Assembly: GCA_937944385.1 (NCBI GenBank)
Contig: CALDYQ010000008.1
Span: 1 to 40,452, forward strand
Source of the DNA: an uncultured Burkholderiales bacterium
GTDB taxonomy: Bacteria > Pseudomonadota > Gammaproteobacteria > Burkholderiales > Casimicrobiaceae
Reading direction: 5' to 3'
Length of the DNA: 40,452 nt
The position numbers and the translations under genes were made by a program. Shown in pieces: positions 17,279 to 26,576 of this stretch. The notes below the pieces were generated by a model, which was given only the letters and a program-made list of their open reading frames with translations, did not search any database and was not told the origin of the DNA. The first letter of the stretch is position 1. Each line of letters opens with the position of its first letter.

Positions 17279-18319
17279 ATGACCGAGTCCGTCTCTCCTG
17301 CGCCCACGCTCCCGGGCCCGTTGCCCCAGCACGCCGCATTGGTCGTTTCGACCCGCGGGGGTGCCATCGAAAATGTCCACTACGGGTCCTACGCGGTCGT
17401 CGACTCTGGGGGGCACCGCCTCGATGCCGCGGGCGATGTCGATTTCCCGGTGTTCACGCGCAGCGCGCTCAAGCCCTTACAGGCCGTGCCCCTCGTGGCG
17501 CATCCACGGTTTGCGCAGCTTGGGCTTACCCCAGCCGAAATCGCGCTGCTCTGCGCAAGCCACAACGGCGAGCCGCGACACGCCGACGCGGCGCGGGCCC
17601 TGCTCGCGCGCGCCGGACTGACCGAAGCCGCCCTCCAGTGCGGCGTGCATACACCCTACTGGTACGCGCACAACGATACCCGCCCCCCCGAGGGCACCCG
17701 GTGGAGTGCGCTTCACCACAACTGCTCGGGCAAGCACGCTGGCATGCTGCTCCTCGCCTGGCTCGAAGGCGCCGACCCCGCGCGCTACCTCGAGCGCGAC
17801 CACCCGGTGCAGCGACAGATTGCCCAGGCCGTGGCCTACGCCGCGGGTGAGCCCGACGTGGAGACGATGACGTGGGGTACCGACGGCTGCTCGGCGCCGA
17901 ACTACGCCCTTCCGCTCTCGGGCCTCGCCCGGGCGGCGGCGTGGCTGACCCGGCCCACGCCCGATCCGCGTTACGGCAACGCACCGCGGATCATCTTTGA
18001 CGGCATGGCGAACCACCCCGAGATGGTCTCGGGCGAAGCTCGTCACGACCTCGACTTCGCGCTTGCCGGTGGAGGCGACTGGATTGCCAAGGTCGGTGCC
18101 GAGGGCGTGCAGATCGTGGCCTCGCGGCGGCACGGCGCAGCGGTTGCCGTGAAGATTGCCGACGGCAGCGCGAAGGCGCTTACGGTCGCCACCTGCGCCG
18201 TCCTCCGCCGACTGGGCTGGATCGACCCGGCCCGGGATGAGTATCTGGCCCGCTGGGCGGCCCTCCCGATCCGGTCGATCCGTGGCGTCGAGGTCGGGCG
18301 CGTGAGCGCGCTCGTTTGA
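17279..18319 (+). CDS. L-asparaginase, Rhizobium etli (ReAV) type
   Basis: A 346-residue asparaginase of the PF06089 type, unrelated to the common EcA-type asparaginases. The active-site Ser-x-x-Lys appears as RSALKP (Ser62, Lys65). CASHNGE follows, then HNCSGKHAG (Cys149, Lys152) and GTDGCSAPN (Cys204), which match the Cys/Lys/Cys metal site known from the R. etli enzyme. It hydrolyses asparagine to aspartate and ammonia. It starts 12 bases after the FHA-EAL gene and may share its transcript. Confidence in family is high; physiological role is assumed. Confidence 0.88.
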   Translation: MTESVSPAPTLPGPLPQHAALVVSTRGGAIENVHYGSYAVVDSGGHRLDAAGDVDFPVFTRSALKPLQAVPLVAHPRFAQLGLTPAEIALLCASHNGEPRHADAARALLARAGLTEAALQCGVHTPYWYAHNDTRPPEGTRWSALHHNCSGKHAGMLLLAWLEGADPARYLERDHPVQRQIAQAVAYAAGEPDVETMTWGTDGCSAPNYALPLSGLARAAAWLTRPTPDPRYGNAPRIIFDGMANHPEMVSGEARHDLDFALAGGGDWIAKVGAEGVQIVASRRHGAAVAVKIADGSAKALTVATCAVLRRLGWIDPARDEYLARWAALPIRSIRGVEVGRVSALV

Positions 18320-18360
18320 TGCGGATCGACTGCAGCAGCGTCCGAGCCGCCCGCCGGGTT

Positions 18361-18387
18361 GAACTCCAACCTACGCGGCTGGTCTGT
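18361..18387 (+). promoter_or_regulatory. Candidate sigma-E-type promoter for rpoE operon
   Basis: GAACTC (18361-18366) and TCTGT (18383-18387) are separated by 16 bases. This is close to the RpoE/AlgU consensus of GAACTT, about 16 bases, then TCTGA. It lies roughly 87 bases before the rpoE ATG, where autoregulated promoters of this family are found. One mismatch in each half, so provisional. Confidence 0.5.
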
Positions 18388-18473
18388 ACTCCAAACGGCC
18401 CACGGGGACGACCCGCCAAGGGCTGGGGGGCGCAGGCTCGAGATGACCAAAGACAGACCGGCGCGGTACGGCC

Positions 18474-19082
18474 ATGAGTGACCGCGCGATCGACCAGGAA
18501 CTCGTCGAGCGGGTGCAGGCCGGAGACCGCAAGGCCTTCGATCTGCTGGTCATCAAATACCAGCGCAAGGTGCAGCGACTCGTGTCCCGCTATATCCGCG
18601 ACAGCGGCGAAGTCGACGACGTCACGCAGGAGACCTTCATCAAGGCCTACCGAGCGCTGGCCAACTTCCGGGGCGAGTCGGCGTTCTACACCTGGATCTA
18701 CCGGATCGCGATCAACTGCGCCAAGAACTATCTGGCCAGTCCCGGACGCCGCATCGTGCCGGTGAGCGAGCTCGAGTCCGACGAAGACGATGATGCGGAA
18801 TCTTTTGAACGCGCGTCCGGTCTACAGGATGTTGCAACCCCCGACGCCGAATACGCGAGCAAGCAGATCGCCGAGACGGTGAACCGGGCGATGGCGGCGC
18901 TACCCGAAGACTTGCGGACCGCCGTGACGTTGCGGGAAATCGAAGGATTGAGTTACGAAGAGATCGCAGAGGCGATGGATTGCCCGATCGGGACCGTGCG
19001 CAGTCGGATTTTCCGGGCGCGAGAGGCCATCGCCGCCGAACTGCGGCCGCTGTTGGGGACACGTGAAGACAGGAGATGGTAG
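18474..19082 (+). CDS. rpoE: RNA polymerase sigma factor RpoE (AlgU/sigma-E)
   Basis: A 202-residue ECF sigma factor for the envelope-stress response. Region 2 contains DLLVIKYQRKVQRLVSRYI and DVTQETFIKAYRAL with FYTWIYRIAINCAKNYL. Region 4 contains LPEDLRTAVTLREIEGLSY and the helix-turn-helix EEIAEAMDCPIGTVRSRIFRA. Length and sequence fit the RpoE group rather than other ECF classes. It is followed by its anti-sigma factor, RseB and a DegP protease, the standard operon. A sigma-E-like promoter upstream suggests it activates itself. Confidence 0.97.
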   Translation: MSDRAIDQELVERVQAGDRKAFDLLVIKYQRKVQRLVSRYIRDSGEVDDVTQETFIKAYRALANFRGESAFYTWIYRIAINCAKNYLASPGRRIVPVSELESDEDDDAESFERASGLQDVATPDAEYASKQIAETVNRAMAALPEDLRTAVTLREIEGLSYEEIAEAMDCPIGTVRSRIFRAREAIAAELRPLLGTREDRRW

Positions 19083-19084
19083 GG

Positions 19085-19762
19085 ATGGGCACACCACAGG
19101 CTGAGGCTGCCTTGGCACAGGCAACCGACAGCGACGAGATGCGGCTGCGCGAAGACATTTCGCGCTGGATGGATGGCGACTTGGGCGCCGATGAAGCGGA
19201 TCGCGTGATCCGGCTCCTGGCCACTGACCGTGGTCAGGCCATCTGGGCCGAGATGCACATGGTCGGCGACTGTGTGCGGGGTCTCGACCTCGGCGCTTCG
19301 TCGCGTCAGGCAGCGCTCACCGCACGCATCTGCGCTGCGGTCGCCGAAGAGCCCGCGATCCTTGCACCCGCCCCCCGTCGCGAGCGCCTCGCCCGTGAGC
19401 GCACGATCACCGGGCTGCTCGACCGCCTGGGGCGTGGCGGCCGGGCGTGGGCCGCCGTGGCCTCCGTTGCCGCGGTCGGCCTGGTTTCCACGGCCGCGTG
19501 GCAGGGGTTGCGCAGTGACACCGTCGGCTCAAGCGGACTTGAAGCGGGTACCCCGGGCGGGCCAGGCGGCGCACGAACGCTCACCGCCGTCAGCGCCCCG
19601 GCGAACGTCCTCGCGGGCTCAGCCGTCGGCGGACAGACCGTTGCCGGCTCGAACATCGACTGGAACGCCCTGATGCGCGCCCACCAGGAGAGCGCCGACA
19701 GCACCAGCATCTATCCGGTGCGGCAGTATGTGCGGTCGGTAGCGAACCATCCAGCGGAGTGA
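19085..19762 (+). CDS. rseA: Anti-sigma-E factor RseA/MucA
   Basis: A 225-residue single-pass inner-membrane protein. The cytoplasmic sigma-binding part contains ISRWMDGDLGADEADRVIRL and IWAEMHMVGDCVRGL, typical of RseA. One membrane segment follows (AWAAVASVAAVGLVSTAAWQG, about residues 121-141), then a periplasmic tail. It holds RpoE at the membrane until cut by stress proteases. The ATG at 19085 has AGGAG nine bases upstream and follows the rpoE stop by two bases; an in-frame ATG at 19076 overlaps rpoE but lies too close to the same site. Confidence 0.92.
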   Translation: MGTPQAEAALAQATDSDEMRLREDISRWMDGDLGADEADRVIRLLATDRGQAIWAEMHMVGDCVRGLDLGASSRQAALTARICAAVAEEPAILAPAPRRERLARERTITGLLDRLGRGGRAWAAVASVAAVGLVSTAAWQGLRSDTVGSSGLEAGTPGGPGGARTLTAVSAPANVLAGSAVGGQTVAGSNIDWNALMRAHQESADSTSIYPVRQYVRSVANHPAE

Positions 19763-20817
19763 CGCAAGCCGTGCGAACCGTCGGTCTGGGCCGGGCGCCG
19801 TCCGCGCTCCTGCTTGCTTTGAGTGCTGCGCTCGCCGCCGGAGGCAGCCCTCCCACCACCGCGGCTCAAACCACGCCGCCCGCCTCATCGGCCCTCACGG
19901 CCGGGGTCCCGGTCGCTGCGGCTGGCGTCTCGCAGATGCTCGCCCAGGCGGCTCAGGCTGCTGCCACCCTCAACTACACAGGCACGATCCTCTATTCGCG
20001 TCGTGGGTCCGTGGAGACCTCGCGCATCGTCCACCTGTACGAAAACGGCGTGGAGATGGAGCGCATCGTCACGCTCGACGGTCCGCCCGTCGAGGTCGTC
20101 CGCGTCAATGACGAGCTGACCTGCTACCTGCCGGATTCACGCGTGAAGCGCATCGAGCCACGAACGGGGCGGCAGGGCTTCCCGTCGCTGCTGCCCCGCC
20201 AGCAGAGCACGCTGGCACAGCATTTCACGGTCCGAAAGCTCGAAATCGAGCGCGTCGCCGGCCACGAAGCCCAAGTCTGGATGTTCGAGCCGACGGACGA
20301 ATTCCGCTTCTGGCACAAGCTCTGGACCGAGTTGAAGACTGGGCTCTGGTTGCGCGGACGGGTCATCGACGAGCGGGGGCAGACGATCGAGGAGATCACG
20401 TTCACCGATCTCACGATCGGTGGTCGGATCGACCGCGAGATGGTCAAGCCGACCTTGGCAAGCAAGATCGCACAGTGGCGCGTGGATCGCAGTGCCCCGA
20501 GCGCGGGCGTCCGCGGTGAATCGCCCTGGCTTGCACGGGGACTTCCAGCAGGTTTCGTCAAGGTGCGCGAGAGTGTCATGGGCAGCCTGCGCGGACACAG
20601 CGAGCCGGTCACGCACATCCTGTTTTCGGATGGCTTGACTTCCGTCTCGGTATACGCATCTTCGCTGGCACCGGGAGACGTGATCGCCGCGGGCGCATCC
20701 GTTCAAGGCACGCATCAGGTCTTCACCCGACAGGCGGGGGACGCCGTCGTGACTGCCTTTGGCGATGCGAGGCCTGCGGCGGTGCGCGCCATCGCGAACG
20801 CCGTGTCGCGCCGTTGA
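19759..20817 (+). CDS. rseB: Periplasmic sigma-E regulator RseB/MucB
   Basis: A 352-residue exported protein with an N-terminal hydrophobic signal (ALLLALSAALAAGG). The MucB/RseB domain begins MLAQAAQAAATLNYTGTILYSRRGSVETSRI and includes EMERIVTLDGPPVEVVR and LPDSRVKRIEP. RseB binds the RseA periplasmic tail and protects it from cleavage, responding to lipid or lipopolysaccharide signals. It starts at a GTG overlapping the rseA stop (GTGA), indicating coupled translation. Confidence 0.93.
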   Translation: MTQAVRTVGLGRAPSALLLALSAALAAGGSPPTTAAQTTPPASSALTAGVPVAAAGVSQMLAQAAQAAATLNYTGTILYSRRGSVETSRIVHLYENGVEMERIVTLDGPPVEVVRVNDELTCYLPDSRVKRIEPRTGRQGFPSLLPRQQSTLAQHFTVRKLEIERVAGHEAQVWMFEPTDEFRFWHKLWTELKTGLWLRGRVIDERGQTIEEITFTDLTIGGRIDREMVKPTLASKIAQWRVDRSAPSAGVRGESPWLARGLPAGFVKVRESVMGSLRGHSEPVTHILFSDGLTSVSVYASSLAPGDVIAAGASVQGTHQVFTRQAGDAVVTAFGDARPAAVRAIANAVSRR

Positions 20818-20857
20818 CCCTCGAATCACCCTTCCGAACTTTCCGCCAATCTCCAAC

Positions 20858-22360
20858 ATGCTGCACATTGCTCCTCACCGTTGGTTCGCCGCGCTCCTGG
20901 GCGCGGCTACGCTCACTCTGCTCGTACCCGCGGCACCGGTCGCTGCCGCGCGTGACTTGCCGGATTTCGTTCGTCTCTACGAAGAGAACGCCCCGTCGGT
21001 GGTCTCCATCAGCGTCACCCAGACCGTCGGGCGACGCGGACCACGCGCCCAACGCGAAGACGGCACCCCGCCCGATCGCGAGGAGATGGAGGAATTCTTC
21101 CGCCGCTTCTTCGGGCCGGGCGGCCCCGGTCGCGATTCGCCTCGCCCCTTCCGTCGCCAGGGCGGTGGGTCGGGCTTCATCATCTCCTCCGACGGCTACA
21201 TCGTCACCAATCATCACGTGGTCGATGAAGCCGACGAGGTCACCGTCCGGTTGACCGACAAGCGCGAGTTCAAGGCCAAGGTCGTCGGCAAGGACCAACG
21301 GACCGACATCGCGATCCTCAAGATCGACGCGACCGGTCTGCGCCCGGTCAAGATCGGCGATCCGAGCGCGCTCAAGATCGGAGAGTGGGTCGCCGCGATC
21401 GGTCAGCCGCTCGGCTTCGAGACCACGCTCACTACGGGAGTGGTGAGTGCCAAAGCCCGCGCCAGTCGCGGCGGTGACCGAACTGGCGATCTCGTCCCGT
21501 TCATTCAACACGACGCCGCAGTGAACCCCGGCAACTCGGGAGGCCCGCTCTTCAACAGCCGCGGCGAGGTGGTGGCGGTGAATTCGATGATCGCCACGTT
21601 CAGTGGCGGCTTCCAGGGCATCTCCTTTGCCATCCCGATCGATCTGGCGATGGACGTGGTGGGACAGCTGCGTGCCGGCGGCACCGTCCGGCGCGGCATG
21701 CTGGGCGTGAACATCGGGCCCGTCTCGCGCGATTTGGCCGAAGCCTTCGGCCTGCAGCGCAGCCAGGGCGCCATGGTTTCGAGCGTCAACAAGGGCAGTG
21801 CTGCGGAGAAGGCCGGTATTCGTCAGGGCGACATCATCCTCCGCTTCAATGACCGTGTCGTCGAGGATTCGAGCGACCTGCCACGCCTCGTGACGTCCGT
21901 GCGCCCGGGCACCCCGGCGAAGGTACAGGTGTGGCGCGACGGCAAGGCGCTCGATCTGAGCGTCACCCTCGACGAATGGACCGAGACGACGCCGGTCGCG
22001 GCTGCGAGCCCACGCCCGAGCGCGGGCGCTGCACCGGCCTCGGGCACCAAGATTGGCGCCCTCGGCCTCGAGCTGCGCGCCCCCGACGAGCGCGAGCGTA
22101 CTGTGAGCAAGGTCGAAAAGGGCGGCGCTGTGGTGGCAGACATCGCCGACCGCGCAGGTCCGCGCAGCCTGATGGAGGGGGACATCGTGACCGCGGTCAC
22201 CATCAAGGGCCGTACGACCACGATCGACTCACCGAGCCAACTTGCCGAGCTCATCGGTAAGGCAGGCAAGGGGACGACGGTTGCCTTCCGCGTGAAGCGC
22301 CCTGCGCCCCAGGCAGGCCAGTACGTGGATCTGTACGCGACCGAACGCCTGCCCGACTGA
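20858..22360 (+). CDS. degP: Periplasmic serine protease DegP/MucD (HtrA family)
   Basis: A 500-residue protease-chaperone. It has a signal peptide ending PVAAA. A trypsin-like domain carries the triad His120 (TNHHVV), Asp150 (TDIAIL) and Ser227 (GNSGGP). A first PDZ domain starts near RRGMLGVNIGPV and a second, less typical one covers about residues 405-495. It degrades misfolded envelope proteins as part of the sigma-E response, which fits its place after rseB. The ATG at 20858 begins the signal peptide; in-frame starts further upstream lie inside rseB. Confidence 0.96.
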   Translation: MLHIAPHRWFAALLGAATLTLLVPAAPVAAARDLPDFVRLYEENAPSVVSISVTQTVGRRGPRAQREDGTPPDREEMEEFFRRFFGPGGPGRDSPRPFRRQGGGSGFIISSDGYIVTNHHVVDEADEVTVRLTDKREFKAKVVGKDQRTDIAILKIDATGLRPVKIGDPSALKIGEWVAAIGQPLGFETTLTTGVVSAKARASRGGDRTGDLVPFIQHDAAVNPGNSGGPLFNSRGEVVAVNSMIATFSGGFQGISFAIPIDLAMDVVGQLRAGGTVRRGMLGVNIGPVSRDLAEAFGLQRSQGAMVSSVNKGSAAEKAGIRQGDIILRFNDRVVEDSSDLPRLVTSVRPGTPAKVQVWRDGKALDLSVTLDEWTETTPVAAASPRPSAGAAPASGTKIGALGLELRAPDERERTVSKVEKGGAVVADIADRAGPRSLMEGDIVTAVTIKGRTTTIDSPSQLAELIGKAGKGTTVAFRVKRPAPQAGQYVDLYATERLPD

Positions 22361-22553
22361 TTGGCACGACGCTCTCGTAAAATCGAGGGTACTGACGCAC
22401 CACGCGCCCGAGCGCCCCGACCGGAGCCCTGATCAGCGCTTCGCAGGGGTCGTGCCCGCATCGATCCGAAGGCGCGGCGCGACGTGAACCGTGGCGCGAA
22501 CTCGGCGAGGAATCGCCCCGCCCCGCACGACGACCTCCAGCCGACAGGCGGCA

Positions 22554-22589
22554 CGACAAAGGGCCCAACAAAGGGCACGACAAACGGCA
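22554..22589. repeat. Three 12-base direct repeats upstream of lepA
   Basis: The units are CGACAAAGGGCC, CAACAAAGGGCA and CGACAAACGGCA, joined end to end, with a fourth decayed copy beginning CAGAAACC. They end about 30 bases before the lepA start and lie in the 259-base degP-lepA gap. The rest of that gap holds no gene or clear promoter that I can support. Confidence 0.75.
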
Positions 22590-22619
22590 CAGAAACCGGA
22601 GTCGTGCCCTCGCGCGTTC

Positions 22620-24413
22620 ATGCAGCACATCCGCAACTTCTCCATCATCGCGCACATCGATCACGGCAAGTCGACCCTGGCGGATCGTTTCATCCAGCGC
22701 TGCGGCGGTCTCTCCGAACGTGAGATGACCGAGCAGGTTCTCGACTCGATGGACCTCGAGAAGGAACGCGGCATCACGATCAAGGCGCAGACGGCGGCGC
22801 TCACCTACAGGGCGCGGGATGGTCAAACCTACAACCTGAACCTGATCGACACCCCGGGTCACGTGGACTTCAGCTACGAAGTCTCGCGTTCGCTGTCCGC
22901 CTGCGAGGGGGCGCTGCTCGTGGTTGATGCATCGCAGGGCGTGGAGGCGCAGACCGTCGCCAACTGCTACACCGCGATCGAGCTCGGGGTCGAGGTGGTG
23001 CCGGTATTGAACAAGATCGACCTGCCAAGCGCCGACCCCGAGCGGGTGAAGGCGGAAATCGAGGACGTCGTGGGCGTCGATGCCACGGACGCGGTGCCCT
23101 GCTCCGCCAAGACGGGTCAAGGCATCGATGACATTCTCGAGGCCGTGGTGGCCCGCATTCCGCCGCCCAAGGGCGATCCCGAGGCCCCGCTCAAGGCGCT
23201 GATCATCGACAGTTGGTTCGACAACTACGTCGGCGTGGTCATGCTCGTCCGGGTGGTCGACGGGACGATCCGGCCCAAGGACAAGCTCATGTTCATGGCC
23301 ACGGGCCGCACGCATCTGTGCGAGCAGGTTGGCGTGTTCTCGCCACGCTCCACGCAGCGTGAGGCGCTCTCCGCTGGGCAAGTCGGCTTCGTGATCGCCG
23401 GCATCAAGGAGCTGGATGCCGCCAAGGTCGGCGACACCATCACGCATGCGCAGCGCCCGGCCGCCGAGCCGCTGTCCGGCTTCAAGGAAGTCAAGCCGCA
23501 GGTCTTTGCCGGGCTCTATCCGGTCGAGGCCAACCAGTACGAAGCGCTACGCGAGGCGCTCGAGAAGCTCAAACTCAACGACGCGTCGCTGCATTTCGAG
23601 CCAGAGGTCTCTCAGGCGCTCGGTTTCGGCTTCCGCTGCGGATTCCTCGGCCTCCTGCACATGGACGTGGTGCAGGAGCGCCTCGAACGCGAGTACGACA
23701 TGGACCTCGTTACCACGGCCCCGACCGTGGTCTACCAGGTGGTCCTTCGCGATGGCACCGTTCTCGCCGTGGAGAACCCCGCCAAGCTGCCAGATCCCTC
23801 GAAGATCGAAGAGATCCGTGAGCCCATCATCCGCGCCACCATCCTCATGCCGCAGGACTACGTCGGCCCCGTGATGACCCTCTGCAACGAGAAGCGCGGC
23901 ACCCAGGTCAACATGCAGTACATGGGTCGCCAGGTCATGCTGACCTACGATCTTCCGATGGCTGAGGTGGTGATGGACTTCTTCGACCGGCTGAAGAGCG
24001 TCTCGCGCGGTTACGCCTCGCTCGACTACGAGTTCCGCGAGTTCCGTCCGGCCGACGTGGTGAAGCTCGACATCCTCATCAACGGCGACCGCGTCGATGC
24101 CCTATCGGTGATGGTGCATCGCCAGCAGGCGCAGTACCGCGGCCGTCAGGTCGCGGCCAAGATGCGCGAGCTCATTCCGCGTCAGATGTACGACGTGGCC
24201 GTTCAAGCCGCGATCGGCTCGACGATCGTCGCACGCGAGAACGTCAAGGCCCTGCGCAAGGACGTGCTGGCCAAGTGCTACGGCGGAGACATCACGCGCA
24301 AGAAGAAGCTCCTCGAGAAGCAGAAGGAAGGCAAGAAGCGAATGAAGGCGGTGGGCTCGGTCGAGATTCCCCAGGAGGCCTTCCTGGCCATCCTTCAGAC
24401 TGGCGAAAAGTGA
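22620..24413 (+). CDS. lepA: Elongation factor 4 (LepA), ribosome-associated GTPase
   Basis: A 597-residue translational GTPase of the expected length. G1 is [10 protein letters not shown]3 is DTPGHVD and G4 is NKID. It ends in the LepA-specific C-terminal domain, with [19 protein letters not shown] and the lysine-rich tail [17 protein letters not shown]. It acts on ribosomes during translation under stress; the exact role is debated. The ATG at 22620 begins at the conserved [17 protein letters not shown]; a longer in-frame reading would add 43 low-complexity residues including repeat-encoded sequence and is unlikely. Confidence 0.98.
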   Translation: MQHIRNFSIIAHIDHGKSTLADRFIQRCGGLSEREMTEQVLDSMDLEKERGITIKAQTAALTYRARDGQTYNLNLIDTPGHVDFSYEVSRSLSACEGALLVVDASQGVEAQTVANCYTAIELGVEVVPVLNKIDLPSADPERVKAEIEDVVGVDATDAVPCSAKTGQGIDDILEAVVARIPPPKGDPEAPLKALIIDSWFDNYVGVVMLVRVVDGTIRPKDKLMFMATGRTHLCEQVGVFSPRSTQREALSAGQVGFVIAGIKELDAAKVGDTITHAQRPAAEPLSGFKEVKPQVFAGLYPVEANQYEALREALEKLKLNDASLHFEPEVSQALGFGFRCGFLGLLHMDVVQERLEREYDMDLVTTAPTVVYQVVLRDGTVLAVENPAKLPDPSKIEEIREPIIRATILMPQDYVGPVMTLCNEKRGTQVNMQYMGRQVMLTYDLPMAEVVMDFFDRLKSVSRGYASLDYEFREFRPADVVKLDILINGDRVDALSVMVHRQQAQYRGRQVAAKMRELIPRQMYDVAVQAAIGSTIVARENVKALRKDVLAKCYGGDITRKKKLLEKQKEGKKRMKAVGSVEIPQEAFLAILQTGEK

Positions 24414-24540
24414 CCGCCCTCGCCACACGCTCCCCGGGGGCGGTGACGGGTCGCACCCCACTGCGCTTCATCCCGCGTCGCTTACGCTTGAACCGCACGC
24501 CGGCAAGAATGGACGGTATCCCCTGCCCGCAGGCCCGAAC

Positions 24541-25437
24541 ATGAAATATCTTCCCTCGCTCGCCCTCGCCGTCCTCGTCGCGCTTGCCATGCGCGGCGTG
24601 TTCACAGGAGCCCCTGTCAACTTTCCCCTGCTCCTGCTGCTTGCGGTGATCGTCTGTGGCGTGGCCTGGACCTGGGATCGGTTCTGGCTCGCGAAGACCC
24701 GCCCGGCTGGCGAGCTGGCCCATTGGGGCGTTGAAGTCCCGGCATCGATCTTCTGGGTGCTCCTGATCGTCTTCGTGCTCCGATCGTTCCTGGCCGAGCC
24801 GTTCCGCATCCCTTCGAGCTCCATGCGACCCGGTCTCGTGACGGGCGATTTCATCCTCGTGAACAAGTTCAGCTACGGACTCCGACTGCCAGTGCTCGAC
24901 ACCAAGGTGGTCGATCTCGGCCAGCCGGCGCGCGGCGATGTGGTCGTGTTCAAGGCACCGCACGAGCCGGACAAGGATTACATCAAGCGCGTCGTAGCGC
25001 TGCCGGGCGACACGCTCGTCTATAGGGACAAAAAGATCACGCTGAACGGCACGCCGGTCGAGCAGGTGCCGGAGGGCAGCTACAGCTACCTTGAACTGGG
25101 GCGCTTCATGACCTCGTTGCGGTTCGCAGAGGCGCTCGACGGCCGTCGCTTCTCGATCATCCAGGATGACGGCGCGCCGTCCTACCTGCCCTTGCAGCGC
25201 TCGGCCCAGAGCCCGGTCCCGGGCTGCGAGCTCTCCGATGTCGACAATAGCCTCGTGTGCAAAGTCCCTGCCGGTCACTACATGGTCATGGGGGACAACC
25301 GCGACAACAGCCTCGACAGCCGCTACTGGGGCTTCGTGCCCGACAGCCACCTCCGCGGCCGGGCGTTCTTCATCTGGTTCAACTGGGAAGACGTGTCGTC
25401 GTTTGCTTTCAAACGGGTTTTCCGCGGCATACAATGA
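24541..25437 (+). CDS. lepB: Signal peptidase I
   Basis: A 298-residue membrane protease that removes signal peptides from secreted proteins. N-terminal membrane segments (LALAVLVALAMRGVF, LLLLAVIVCGVAW and ASIFWVLLIVFVLRSFL) precede the catalytic domain. The nucleophile is Ser94 in IPSSSMRPG and the general base is Lys149 in DKDYIKRVVALPGD. The GDNRDNSLDSRYWGFVP box is near the end. It lies downstream of lepA as in many Proteobacteria. Confidence 0.97.
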   Translation: MKYLPSLALAVLVALAMRGVFTGAPVNFPLLLLLAVIVCGVAWTWDRFWLAKTRPAGELAHWGVEVPASIFWVLLIVFVLRSFLAEPFRIPSSSMRPGLVTGDFILVNKFSYGLRLPVLDTKVVDLGQPARGDVVVFKAPHEPDKDYIKRVVALPGDTLVYRDKKITLNGTPVEQVPEGSYSYLELGRFMTSLRFAEALDGRRFSIIQDDGAPSYLPLQRSAQSPVPGCELSDVDNSLVCKVPAGHYMVMGDNRDNSLDSRYWGFVPDSHLRGRAFFIWFNWEDVSSFAFKRVFRGIQ

Positions 25438-25469
25438 CTTTTGGGATGTCACGAGAAGCGCCAAGATCG

Positions 25470-25871
25470 ATGCTGAAAAGCAAGGGCTCAACCCGTCCAT
25501 GCGGGATCGAACGCCGGGCAGAGCGTGGGCTGTCCCTGGTGGGGTTTCTGATCCTCGGCAGTCTCGTGGCCTTCGTTCTCTTCACCGCGGCGCGCAGCAT
25601 CCCGGCGTGGTCGGAATACTTCGCGATCAAGAAAGTGCTTCAGGCAACCGCGGATGAATTCACGGTCGCCGCGCAGCCCCCGGCTGTGCGCGCCGCCTTC
25701 GACCGCCGGGCACAGATCGACGACATCTCCTCGATCAAAGGCAACGACATCGAAGTGAGCAAGGTTGGCGGCAAGATCGTCCTGCGCGCCACCTACTCGA
25801 AGCAGGTGCCCGTGGCTGGCAACATGAGCCTGCTGTTCGAGTTCGACGCGACGGCAACCAGCAACAAGTAG
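25470..25871 (+). CDS. DUF4845 family membrane protein
   Basis: A 133-residue protein with the pilin-like N-terminus RGLSLVGFLILGSLVAFVLF followed by a small extracytoplasmic domain (AWSEYFAIKKVLQAT ending MSLLFEFDATA). DUF4845 proteins sit between lepB and rnc in many beta- and gammaproteobacteria; function unknown. The start is uncertain: ATGs at 25434 (overlapping the lepB stop as ATGA), 25446 and 25470 are in frame. I chose 25470 for its GAGAAG upstream and shorter n-region. Confidence 0.8.
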   Translation: MLKSKGSTRPCGIERRAERGLSLVGFLILGSLVAFVLFTAARSIPAWSEYFAIKKVLQATADEFTVAAQPPAVRAAFDRRAQIDDISSIKGNDIEVSKVGGKIVLRATYSKQVPVAGNMSLLFEFDATATSNK

Positions 25872-25913
25872 CGCCCGTCCACGCCTCCCCGACGCCCATC
25901 CAACGCTCCAGGC

Positions 25914-26576
25914 TTGAGTCTCGAATCCGCCCTCGGTTACGTCTTCGTCGAGCCGCGCCACCTGCGCGAGGCGCTGACCCACCGCAGCTTCGGCCAACCC
26001 CATAACGAAAGGCTCGAGTTCATTGGCGACAGCGTGTTGAACTGCGTCATCGCCATCGCGCTGTTCGAACGCTTCCCCGATCTGCCCGAGGGACAACTCT
26101 CCCGGATGCGCGCGAACCTCGTGAGTCAACCCGCGCTGCATGCCCTCGCTGTGCGCCTGGATTTGCCGCAGCATCTGCGAATCGGCGAGGGTGAAGAAAA
26201 GAGCGGCGGCCGCGAACGGCCATCGATGCTCGCCGACGCGCTCGAGGCCGTCCTCGGCGCGATCGTCCTCGATGGCGGTTTCGAGGCTGCGCGGCGCGTC
26301 GTGCTCCGGCTGTACGAACAACGCCTCGCGAGCGTCAATCCGCGCGAAGGCGGCAAGGACCCGAAGACTCGACTGCAGGAGCACATGCAGGGCCGCCACC
26401 TCCCGCTGCCTACGTATCAGGTCGAGCGCGTCGATGGTGAGGCGCACGCGCAGATCTTCACCGTCCGGTGCAGCGTGCCTCAACTCGGACAGCACGGGAT
26501 CGGCAGCGGCTCTTCGCGGCGCGCGGCAGAACAGCAGGCCGCAGATGCGGTTTTGAAACGCCTCGGACTCGGATGA
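25914..26576 (+). CDS. rnc: Ribonuclease III
   Basis: A 220-residue double-strand RNA endonuclease that processes rRNA precursors and mRNAs. The catalytic signature is NERLEFIGDSVLN, with the second acidic cluster at SMLADALEAVLGAIVLDGG. A C-terminal dsRNA-binding domain begins DPKTRLQEHMQGRHLPLPTY and ends with SSRRAAEQQAADAVLKRL. It starts at a TTG, which is the only start that gives the conserved SLESALGYVF beginning. It overlaps era by four bases. Confidence 0.95.
   Translation: MSLESALGYVFVEPRHLREALTHRSFGQPHNERLEFIGDSVLNCVIAIALFERFPDLPEGQLSRMRANLVSQPALHALAVRLDLPQHLRIGEGEEKSGGRERPSMLADALEAVLGAIVLDGGFEAARRVVLRLYEQRLASVNPREGGKDPKTRLQEHMQGRHLPLPTYQVERVDGEAHAQIFTVRCSVPQLGQHGIGSGSSRRAAEQQAADAVLKRLGLG

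Noticed and set aside
20836-20862. GAACTT before degP as a second sigma-E promoter
   Set aside because: No TCTGA-like -10 at 16-17 bases; the expected position falls on the degP start codon.
22361-22383. TTGGCA and TAAAAT upstream of lepA as a sigma-70 promoter
   Set aside because: The two hexamers are only 11 bases apart, far short of about 17.
22491-22619. N-terminal extension of LepA through the 12-base repeats
   Set aside because: LepA starts at [17 protein letters not shown] in the family and the extra 43 residues are low-complexity.
22251-23447. Minus-strand frame opposite lepA (about 400 codons)
   Set aside because: lepA is unmistakable; the antisense product has no domain.
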